Below, one piece after another: positions 25,067 to 32,913 of a DNA stretch of 64,000 nt. The DNA is from Actinomadura luteofluorescens (GTDB lineage: Bacteria > Actinomycetota > Actinomycetes > Streptosporangiales > Streptosporangiaceae), in assembly GCF_013409365.1 (NCBI RefSeq), contig NZ_JACCBA010000001.1, forward strand, positions 8,370,001 to 8,434,000, written 5' to 3'. Under the pieces are notes generated by a model. That model did not search any database, had not been told where the DNA came from, and saw nothing but the letters and a program-made list of their open reading frames with translations. Each line of letters begins with the position of its first letter. Within the stretch, counting starts at the first letter, position 1. A program made the translations under genes and the position numbers.

Positions 25067-27486
25067 CCACGCCCCCCACCAGCCCCCGCCACTGGGAAGC
25101 CCGCATCCTGGAGCAGCTCCTGCCTGCTCGCGCCGCCGAAGGCCCCACACCGCCCCAATCACTCTCCACAACGCCCCGTGCCACGACCGACCCGGCGAGT
25201 TCTCGCACGAGTCCGACACCGGAGGCGCGGCCACGCGCGTGGGCGACCGCCAGCCACTACGCCCTGACCCACGCCGCCGACCACGCTGCCACCGCCGGCC
25301 AGTTCGACGACCTGCTCACCGACCCCGAATTCATCGTCCACGCCAACCCCACCGCACTGATCCCTCTGCTGAACCGCGCGCACGGCGAGCAGGCCCGCCG
25401 CTACGCCGCGGTGTACCGCACCTCCGCCCACCGACACCGGACCATGACGCCGCAAGGCCGCCGGACACTGCTGGGCATCGACGCCGCCCGCCATCAAATC
25501 CCTGGCCTACTCACCGAAATCGACGCCAGAACCGAAGGATCATGGCGACCGTACTGGGCTACCGGCGGACAACTCGGCAGCGGCAGCCTCAGTATCCTCC
25601 CTGACCCCACGGGCCCGGTGTGGGCGGTGGGGTGCACGGTGCTGGACGGTCGGCCCGTGGCCGTCACCGGCGGCCGTGATGGGACGGTACGGGTGTGGGA
25701 TCTGGTCTCCGGCACCCCGCGCGGCGAGCCCCTCACCGGCGACACGGGCCCGGTGTATGCGGTGGCGTGCACGGTGCTGGACGGCCGGCCCGTGGCCGTC
25801 ACCGGCGGCCGTGATGGGACGGTGCGGGTGTGGGATCTGGTCTCCGGCACCCCGCACAGTGACCCCCTCACCGGGCACAGCGGCCCGGTGCACGCGGTGG
25901 CGTGCACGGTGCTGGACGGCCGGCCCGTGGCCGTCACCGGCGGTGACGATGGGACGGTGCGGGTGTGGGACCTGGCCACCGGAACCCCGCACGGCGAGCC
26001 GCTAACCGGCTACGCCGGCCAGGTGTTGGCGGCGGTGTGCACGGTGCTGGACGGTCGGCCCGTGGCCGTCACCGGCGGCGCCGACGCAACGGTGCGGGTA
26101 TGGGATCTGGTCTCCGGCACTCAGCACGGCGAGCCGCTCACCGGCCATGACGGCTGGGTGTGGGCGGTGGCGTGCACGGTGCTGGACGGTCGGCCCGTCG
26201 CCGTCACCGGCGGCCTCGATAGGACGGTGCGGGTGTGGGATCTGGCTGCTTGCGCCCCGGTCGGGGAACCACTCACCGGTCACATCGACGCAGTGAACGC
26301 GGTGGCATGCACGGCACTGGACGGACGACCTGTCGCCATTTCTGGAAGCGCCGATCGCACGGTGAGGGTGTGGGACCTCACCACCCGAAGCCTGCACAGC
26401 GAACCCGCCACCGGCCACACCGACGGGGTGGTGGCGGTGGCGTGCACGGCGCTGAACGACCGACCTGTCGCCATTTCTGGAAGCGCCGATCGCACGGTGA
26501 GGGTGTGGGACCTCACCACCCGAAGCCTGCACAGCGAACCCGCCACCGGCCACACCAGCGGGGTGGTGGCGGTGGCGTGCACGGTGCTGGACGGGCAGCC
26601 CGTCGGCGTCACCGGCGACCTCGACGGGACGGTGTGGACGTGGGGCCTAACCACCTCCACTCCCGATGGTGAGCCCCTCACCGGCGACACGGGCCCGGTG
26701 TATGCGGTGGCGTGCACGGTGCTGGACGGCCGGCCCGTCGCTGTCGCCGCCATGGGCGGCAGCGAGGGGACGCTGCGGGTGCGGGACCTCGTCACCGGAG
26801 CCCCGCGCGGTGGAGCTCTCACCCGCTACAACGGCTCGGTGTATGCGGTGGCGTGCACGGTGCTGGACGGTCGGCCCGTGGCCGTCACCGGCGGCCGTGA
26901 TGGGACGGTGCGGGTGTGGGGCCTGGCCACCGGAGCCCCGCACGGCGAGCCCCTCACCGGCCACGACGGCCCGGTGCACGCGGTGGCGTGCACGGTGCTG
27001 GACGGTCGGCCCGTGGCCGTCACCGGCGGCCGTGATGGGACGGTGCGGGTGTGGGGCCTGGTCTCCGGCACTCAGCACGGCGAGCCGCTCACCGGCCATG
27101 ACGGCTGGGTTTGGGCGGTGGCGTGCACGGTGCTGGACGGTCGGCCCGTGGCCGTCACCGGCGGCCGTGATGGGACGGTGCGGGTGTGGGGCCTGGCCAC
27201 CGGAGCCCCGCACGGCGAGCCCCTCACCGGCCACGACGGCCCGGTGCACGCGGTGGCGTGCACGGTGCTGGACGGTCGGCCCGTGGCCGTCACCGGCGGC
27301 CGTGATGGGACGGTGCGGGTGTGGGATTTGCCGACTGCGCAGCAGTTGGCGGTGTTGCCCATGCCCGCCGAAGTGGGGTGCGTTGCCGCGGCCCCCGACG
27401 GTGGGCTGGTGGTGGGTTTCGGCTGGGAGGTTGTCAGCTTGCAGCGGGTCACAGGCGGCAGTGCGGGAGGCGGCAATGACCGATAG
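25063..27486 (+). CDS. WD40 protein with 14 nearly identical blades
   Basis: This 807-residue protein has a 180-residue helical N-terminus (HYALTHAADHAATAGQFDDL, YAAVYRTSAHRHRTM), then 13 WD40 repeats of about 45 residues plus a closing half-conserved blade, enough for two seven-blade propellers. Each unit carries AVACTVLDGRPVAVTGG and DGTVRVWDL. Several units are almost identical even at DNA level. The ATG overlaps the caspase-STAND stop (ATGA) and its own end overlaps the hydrolase start, so the three are co-translated. It probably acts as sensor or scaffold for the STAND protein, whose own C-terminus lacks repeats. Confidence 0.93.
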   Translation: MTTPPTSPRHWEARILEQLLPARAAEGPTPPQSLSTTPRATTDPASSRTSPTPEARPRAWATASHYALTHAADHAATAGQFDDLLTDPEFIVHANPTALIPLLNRAHGEQARRYAAVYRTSAHRHRTMTPQGRRTLLGIDAARHQIPGLLTEIDARTEGSWRPYWATGGQLGSGSLSILPDPTGPVWAVGCTVLDGRPVAVTGGRDGTVRVWDLVSGTPRGEPLTGDTGPVYAVACTVLDGRPVAVTGGRDGTVRVWDLVSGTPHSDPLTGHSGPVHAVACTVLDGRPVAVTGGDDGTVRVWDLATGTPHGEPLTGYAGQVLAAVCTVLDGRPVAVTGGADATVRVWDLVSGTQHGEPLTGHDGWVWAVACTVLDGRPVAVTGGLDRTVRVWDLAACAPVGEPLTGHIDAVNAVACTALDGRPVAISGSADRTVRVWDLTTRSLHSEPATGHTDGVVAVACTALNDRPVAISGSADRTVRVWDLTTRSLHSEPATGHTSGVVAVACTVLDGQPVGVTGDLDGTVWTWGLTTSTPDGEPLTGDTGPVYAVACTVLDGRPVAVAAMGGSEGTLRVRDLVTGAPRGGALTRYNGSVYAVACTVLDGRPVAVTGGRDGTVRVWGLATGAPHGEPLTGHDGPVHAVACTVLDGRPVAVTGGRDGTVRVWGLVSGTQHGEPLTGHDGWVWAVACTVLDGRPVAVTGGRDGTVRVWGLATGAPHGEPLTGHDGPVHAVACTVLDGRPVAVTGGRDGTVRVWDLPTAQQLAVLPMPAEVGCVAAAPDGGLVVGFGWEVVSLQRVTGGSAGGGNDR
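25616..27335 (+). repeat. Array of about 135-base WD40 units, several near-identical
   Basis: About 13 direct repeats of 135 bases encode the WD40 blades. Units around 26830-27330 alternate two versions (ACCGGAGCCCCGCACGGCGA and TCCGGCACTCAGCACGGCGA) and are nearly base-for-base copies. Two units near 26330-26560 form another near-identical pair. This indicates recent duplication or gene conversion. Confidence 0.9.
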
Positions 27487-28318
27487 CGACACGGTGCCGG
27501 TGCTGGGTGTGCACGGCGTGTGGAACCGCCAAGGCGGACTGGAGCCGCAGGCGGCGGCCGAGCGGATCGCCGGCTGGTGGCGTGACGCGATCGCGGCCGG
27601 GCTCGGCCGCCCGGCCGAAGAAACGCCGTTCCAGGTGATGATGGCCTACTACGCCCACCATCTGCGGACACGCACCGCCCAGGGACCCGACGACCTGGAC
27701 GACCTGGACACTGCGACGCAGGCTGACATCGTGGAATGGGCACGGCTGCTGGGCGCCGAAGAACCGGTCGTGCAGGGGTGGCTGACCGCGCCGGCGCGCG
27801 CCGCGGTCAGCTGGGTCGCCACCCGTTTCGGCCTGGACCACGTCTTGGCTCGCGGCCTGGCCGCGGCGTTCTTCGGCGAGCTCGGCGCCTACTTCACCGA
27901 CCCCGACCGTCGCGCCGCAGCCCGCACCCAGGTCACCGAGGCCCTCCACCACACCCGCCCGCGGGTACTGATCGCGCATTCGCTGGGCAGCGCGGTCGCC
28001 TACGAAGCGCTGTGGGCCGCGCCGCACCCCCCGATCGAGCTGCTGATCACCCTCGGATCGCCGCTGGCGATGCCGCACCTGGTGTTCGACCGGCTCGCCC
28101 CCCACCCCGGGCCCCGCCGTAAACCCCCCGGTGTCAACCAGTGGATCAACATCACTGATCCCGGCGACATCATCGCCATCCCGGCGGGCGGCGTACGCAC
28201 CCGCTTCGCCGAGGTGACCAGCGACCTGTCCAACGCCATCGGTGCTTTCGACTTTCACCGCTCCACTGCCTACCTCAAAAACGCCGTCACCGCCGCCACC
28301 CTGACCGCCTACCTCTAA
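27476..28318 (+). CDS. Alpha/beta hydrolase, lipase-like
   Basis: This 280-residue protein has an N-terminal strand-loop VPVLGVHGVWNRQ (likely oxyanion region), a nucleophile elbow VLIAHSLGSAVAYEAL with Ser at about 168, and late motifs NITDPGDIIAIP and AFDFHRSTAYL that can supply the Asp and His. No signal peptide is present, so it acts in the cytoplasm, perhaps on membrane lipids. The ATG lies after GGGAGGCGGCA inside the end of the WD40 gene. It is probably the third component, and possibly a second effector, of the caspase-STAND/WD40 module. The substrate cannot be told from sequence. Confidence 0.85.
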   Translation: MTDSDTVPVLGVHGVWNRQGGLEPQAAAERIAGWWRDAIAAGLGRPAEETPFQVMMAYYAHHLRTRTAQGPDDLDDLDTATQADIVEWARLLGAEEPVVQGWLTAPARAAVSWVATRFGLDHVLARGLAAAFFGELGAYFTDPDRRAAARTQVTEALHHTRPRVLIAHSLGSAVAYEALWAAPHPPIELLITLGSPLAMPHLVFDRLAPHPGPRRKPPGVNQWINITDPGDIIAIPAGGVRTRFAEVTSDLSNAIGAFDFHRSTAYLKNAVTAATLTAYL

Positions 28319-29344
28319 TCCCCGGCTCCGCCCCACGCCGAGTCACCGGAACCGGTCTCCGCGACCAGACAGCCGACCTCCCAGTCAAACCCAACTACCA
28401 GCCCACCGTCGGGGGGCGCGGCCACGCACGCCACATCGGCAGGCATGGCGAAGGCCGCCAACTGCTGCGCGTTCGTCAGATCCCACACCCGCACCGTCCC
28501 ATCGTCGCCGCCGGCAACGGCCACGGGGCGGCCGTCCAGCACCGTGCACGCCACCGCAGCAACCCAGCCGGTGTGGCCAGTGCGGGACTCGCTGTGCCGA
28601 GTGCCGGAGTCCAAGTCTCACACCCGCACCGTTTCGTCGTCGCTGGCGGTGACGGCGACAGGCCGGCCCTCCAGTCTTGTGCACGCCACCCCACACACCC
28701 AGGCGGTGTGGCCGGTGAGCGGTTCGCAGAGCGGGGTGCCGGTGGCCAGGTCCCACACCCGCACCGTCTCATCGTCGCCGCCCGTGACGGCGACAGGACG
28801 GCCCTCAAGCACCGTGCGGGTCGCTCCATCCACTGGCCCAATGTGGCCGGTGAGCGTGGAGTGGTGGGCAGCCGCAGCTCGGCCTCGGCCGCCGCGCGGC
28901 CGCCGCGTTCGACCTCCAGCTCGGTGACGGCGGCGTAGGCGCGCGGCCGCGGCGTCGGCGGCCGCGGTCTCGCGGGCCTGCTCGGCGGCCGTCAACCGGC
29001 GGCGGATGTCGTCCAGGTCCCGGGCAGTGGTGTCGGTGGTCGCGGCGTGCGCGTCGCGTTCGACGGCTAGCTCGGCGCGCGCGGTGTCGCGGTCGTGTTC
29101 GGCGGTCAACTGCGCATCGAGCCGGACCGCGCTCTGCTGCTCGGTGGTGGCCAGCTGCGCGGCGACGTCCTCGTAGGCGGCCTTTGGCGTCCGCGTACGC
29201 CTTCCGGGCGTGCTGCTCGCGGCGCTCGGCGGCCGCGGCGTTGTTCTCGGCGGTCTGGCGGGCCTGCTGCGCCCGGCCGGTCTCCTTGCGCGCCTCGTCG
29301 GCGTCGGCGCGCGCCTCGGTGGCCGTGCCGGTCGCCAACAGCAC
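28315..29344 (-). pseudogene. Broken coiled-coil plus WD40 gene
   Basis: This gene converges tail-to-tail on the hydrolase gene. Its N-terminal part is a coiled coil (ADADEARKETGRAQQARQTA) that continues after a frame change near 29180 (AQLATTEQQSAVRLDAQLTA). After another frame change near 28930, about four WD40 blades follow, with the usual AVACTVLDGRPVAV signature. One blade has TGA where WDL should begin (28615-28617). The last blade resembles the end of the intact WD40 protein. It is probably a membrane- or complex-forming partner of the neighbouring module, now inactive. Confidence 0.75.
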
Positions 29345-30231
29345 GCCCGCGTGCGTGCGCGCATCGCCACCGACGTGGCCGTGCGGAATCTACGGCGCGG
29401 CGCAACCGCTCAGCCGTCAGACCGCCGTCGACCGACCTCGCCTGGGCGAGTCCAGAGAGCAAGCTCGTCTACGTGCACGTCGGGCCCTGTGTCAGCCCCT
29501 TCCACGGGTACCAGACAACAGTGGAAGATGATCTTGCTTAGCGTGGAATCCGGTGGAGCGGGCCCTTGCGTTGCCGCTGATCAAAGAGTTTTGTCAGTAC
29601 CCCTGACCGGGTCAGCCACAGCACCGGCGGGCTCACTGTCCGCACTGCCGCGGGCGCGGCGGTGGGCGACGCCGGGGTGGCTGGCGTCGCGGACCTGGGC
29701 CCAGCCGGCCGGGCACCGGTCAACGCAGCCGGCGGCGACCACAGCGTCCAGTCCCGGGCGGCGAGTCGGTGCGCGGGAGATGAATGAGAAGCCGGGGGAG
29801 AGACGGTCCTCGAATGCTGCTTTTCCAGGGGAGCGGGTAGCGGGGGAGACAGCCGTCATCGGTTCAGCGTCGGACGCGACAGATCCACGGCGGCACGGTA
29901 GAACAGAACGCAGAAGCTCCTGGTGAGACGGTGTGGTTGCGGTGATCAACCTCGTCTACCAGGGGCTTCTCTGCGTCCGGGGGGACTCCATCGACTCGCG
30001 ACCATGTTGTGATCAACCGACCCGCCGAGGATGAAAAGGGTCACTCTTGGACGGCGAGAATGCGGTCATGCCTGGACCGGCACCTGTAGATCAGTAAACA
30101 TGCCACCACCGGCCAGCGACACCTCTGGACTTTTCGAGTCTTTCGCTTTCAAATAAGCCTTCGAGTATTGAATCTTATGAACATCATTTTCGCTTACCTC
30201 ACTCGTGAGATCGGACATGGAAGGTGAACGA
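29345..30231. other. Long non-coding or relic stretch
   Basis: About 890 bases hold no gene I can support. Possible frames on either strand are Arg/Gly-rich and look like chance openness. The last 200 bases (about 30080-30231) are A/T-richer and should carry the promoter of the secreted CHAP protein gene that follows. Confidence 0.5.
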
Positions 30232-31698
30232 ATGCAGCGATCAGAAATGAGCCGGACGTCGATCTCTACTCGCGGCAACTCACGGATCCGCGTCGTTGGA
30301 GCAGGCGGCCTTTTCAGAGCCCGTGGTGCATCGCGGGCCGTTGCCCTAATCATATCCATCGCTCTTGCGATTGCTTTCCTCCCTGGGCGCGCGCTGGCCG
30401 GTAGTGGTGAGACGGTGTTGTGCCAGTCAGGAAACTACAGTTGCCTGGCGGCCACCGGTTACGCTGGACAGAGCGTGTGGGGCTCCTGGGGGCCCGGCCA
30501 CAACTGCGTCAGCTACGCCGCGTACCGGCTGTCCGCGAACGGCGCGTCCAAGCCGTGGCCGGGCGCGATCGGCAACGCATTCGAGTGGGACGAGAAGGCT
30601 CGTGCCGCCGGCGTCGTCGTTGACACGACCCCGGTAATCGGTTCCATTGCGCAATGGGACGGCGCTTTTGGCCATGTGGCTTACGTCGAGGTGGTGACCT
30701 CGACGTACATCGAGATCAGCGAAGACTCCTACATCACCGACACCTACGGGTACTCCTCGCGGCGCCGTCTCGAACGATCCGGCACGACGTTCGCGTCGGC
30801 AGAGTTCATCCATCTGAAGGACCTACCGCCAGTGGAGGAACATCCCCTCCCCGGCCCGGCCGGTACGATTTCGGCGCTGCCCCACAGCTCGCGGGTGAGT
30901 CTTCGCTGGAACGCCGGGACGAACGCGACCAACTACCAGGTGACCCGCAACGGAGCGCTGCTGGCCACGGTCAGCGGAACGACCTACTTGGATTCCCAGG
31001 TCTCGCCCAACCAGGCATACACCTATGCCGTCATCGCACGAAATTCGAACGGTGCCGCGCCTCCAACGAGCTTGTACGTGCAGACGACCACCGAGTCCGG
31101 GGACCGGGCCTATCTGCGCACGAGTAACGGCCCGGCCATGTGCGCCCGCACCGGCATCGAGTCCTGCCAGACCCTGGTCTGCCACGTCCTCACCGGCACA
31201 GGCTGGACCACCACGAACGCACCCGCCGGTGACTGGGGATACGCCTCCGACCGCTCATGGATAGCCAACACCAACGGCACAGTCTCCTACTGCCGACGTG
31301 TGGGAACCCCCGGAGACCAACTGCGCTGCGACACCCTCAACGGCACCAACTGGACCTCCCAAACATCCCCACACCTGGACGTCGGCTACTCCGACAACCG
31401 GACCTACCTACCCACCAGCAACGGCCCGGCCATGTGCGCCCGCACCGGCATCGAGTCCTGCCAGACCCTGGTCTGCCACGTCCTCACCGGCACAGGCTGG
31501 ACCACCACGAACGCACCCGCCGGCGACTGGGGATACGCCTCCGACCGGGGCTGGCTGACCAACACCGACGGAACGGTTTCGTTCTGCCGACAAACCGGCG
31601 CATCCGGGGACCAACTCCGCTGTGACGCATCCATCGGCACAACGTGGATCTCGCAGACTTCGCCCCACCTCGACGTCGGATATCCCGACGCCTATTGA
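30232..31698 (+). CDS. Secreted CHAP-domain protein with fibronectin-like domain and duplicated C-terminal repeats
   Basis: This 488-residue exported protein has a long signal peptide (basic N-terminus, then VALIISIALAIAFLPGRALA). A CHAP amidase domain has its catalytic Cys in GPGHNCVSYAAYRL and His in FGHVAYVEVV. A fibronectin type III-like domain follows (VSLRWNAGTNATNYQVTR). Two 98-residue repeats close the protein, each starting with TSNGPAMCARTGIESCQTL. CHAP enzymes cut peptidoglycan. I chose ATG 30232 after GGAAGGTGAACGA. The repeats, rich in Cys and Trp, may bind a surface polymer. The gene stands alone between decayed regions. Confidence 0.85.
   Translation: MQRSEMSRTSISTRGNSRIRVVGAGGLFRARGASRAVALIISIALAIAFLPGRALAGSGETVLCQSGNYSCLAATGYAGQSVWGSWGPGHNCVSYAAYRLSANGASKPWPGAIGNAFEWDEKARAAGVVVDTTPVIGSIAQWDGAFGHVAYVEVVTSTYIEISEDSYITDTYGYSSRRRLERSGTTFASAEFIHLKDLPPVEEHPLPGPAGTISALPHSSRVSLRWNAGTNATNYQVTRNGALLATVSGTTYLDSQVSPNQAYTYAVIARNSNGAAPPTSLYVQTTTESGDRAYLRTSNGPAMCARTGIESCQTLVCHVLTGTGWTTTNAPAGDWGYASDRSWIANTNGTVSYCRRVGTPGDQLRCDTLNGTNWTSQTSPHLDVGYSDNRTYLPTSNGPAMCARTGIESCQTLVCHVLTGTGWTTTNAPAGDWGYASDRGWLTNTDGTVSFCRQTGASGDQLRCDASIGTTWISQTSPHLDVGYPDAY
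31105..31695 (+). repeat. Two direct repeats of 294 bases in the CHAP gene
   Basis: The second unit begins 294 bases after the first. A core of about 130 bases, starting at the AACGGCCCGGCCATG words at 31126 and 31420, is almost identical between copies with only one or two base changes. The flanking parts of the units have diverged. Confidence 0.85.
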
Positions 31699-32913
31699 TA
31701 AGCACAGGCCCCGACCACACGCGGTCCCGGTCGGCCGTACGACCGGACTCCGACAAGGTCATCGTCGTGGACGGCATGGTCTACCAGCTGCAACTCATGC
31801 CGCCCACCTGATCGGCTAGACCTTGGCTCCAGTTCTGGGCGAGGTCACGCAGGCCGTGGACGGCGGCCTCGGCGCCGGAAGTGAACAGCGGTATCGGCGA
31901 GTGATAATCGCGGACCGCTGCGGCTGTCTGCGGCGTCATCGCCGCCAGCATCACCGCGATCCCCAGCGCGAGCAGTTCGTTCCCGCCATGGCATCCTGCC
32001 CGCCCGCCCGCCCGCACACGCCAGCGCCGGCCGTGTGTGGCAGCGCCACAGACGGTGATCCATCGTGGGCTGGTCGGGGCGGAGCAGACTGCCGTACTCG
32101 GCGGCGCCCCAGATCCCGGACGGGACGTCCCGGCGATACGGCCACGTTGCGCAGGGGGATGACGCCGGACTCTCGAAGCTCTGCACGCGGTAGCACGTTT
32201 CTTCCGTCAGTCCGCTAGGCCGGTCACACCCGCCGCTGCCGCCTTCACCGCACGGACCTGAGCGGCGACCAGGTGATGCTGCACACCCGAGAAGATCTCG
32301 TGTGCCTCGGTCAGCGCCAGCCCCGCGGGGGCCATGACCAAGCCCTCCCGGGCGATCGCGGTGACCTGCTGCACGGTCGGCCCCGCAAGATGACCGACGG
32401 CCAGGTCCGCCGAGCAGCCGCCCTGGATGCTGGTGAATCCCTCTCCCAGATAACCGCAGACTACGGTGTCGACCGCACCACCCTGCACCAGCCCGTCCAA
32501 GCCCAGCGCGCCCCTGAGAATCAGCCGTACTGCCTCGGCTGCCGTACTCCGATCACCGCCCCCGAGGCGCCCTGCCCCAACCGTGGCACCGACGACCCCG
32601 AACCCGTCGCGCGAGCTGTCTACGAGCAAGCCTGCACCGAACCGCTCCCCGGTTCCTGCGACCACGGCGCAAACGGGCCGACCGGTCGGCCCGGCCAGCC
32701 ACCACCGCCCCGGGCTCCCTCGCAGACAGCAACACGGACCGGTGCTGATCCCCCCGCGGTCTTCTCGGCACGCCGAGCAGAACCAGGCTTTCGGCCAACC
32801 CTCAGGTGCGACGAGGGATCACCATCTACCCCGCCCGCCGCCGGGTTCCAACCTGGTAGTGACCAGCGGCCCGCCCCCTGTCTGGTCGACACCCCCACGG
32901 TCGAGCGGCAAGA
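31699..32913. other. Relic region with no intact gene
   Basis: About 1.2 kb carries short broken frames on both strands. Around 31790-32200 the minus strand shows scattered protein-like pieces (LALGIAVMLAAMTPQTAAAV, YRRDVPSGIWGAAEYGSLL) in different frames, so a degraded gene is likely. The plus strand holds a recombinase tail, listed separately. The end of the WD40 gene on the minus strand closes the region. Confidence 0.5.
32375..32505 (+). pseudogene. C-terminal HTH fragment of a serine resolvase-like recombinase
   Basis: The stretch GRPRKMTDGQVRRAAALDAG, followed by ESLSQITADYGVDRTTL, matches the DNA-binding tail of Hin/resolvase-type serine recombinases. No catalytic domain precedes it, so only a fragment remains. 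It supports past mobile-element activity at this locus. Confidence 0.6.

Noticed and set aside
25494-27492. Several open frames antisense to the WD40 gene
   Set aside because: They repeat with the same 135-base period (ARHRVHRAVVAGE and similar) and are the complement of the WD40 units.
29537-29949. Open frames on both strands between the module and the CHAP gene
   Set aside because: Arg/Ser/Gly-rich sequences without ribosome sites or recognisable folds; no homologue among the window's own families.
31404-31668. Minus-strand frames inside the CHAP gene repeats
   Set aside because: They mirror the plus-strand repeat in both units and have no start signal.
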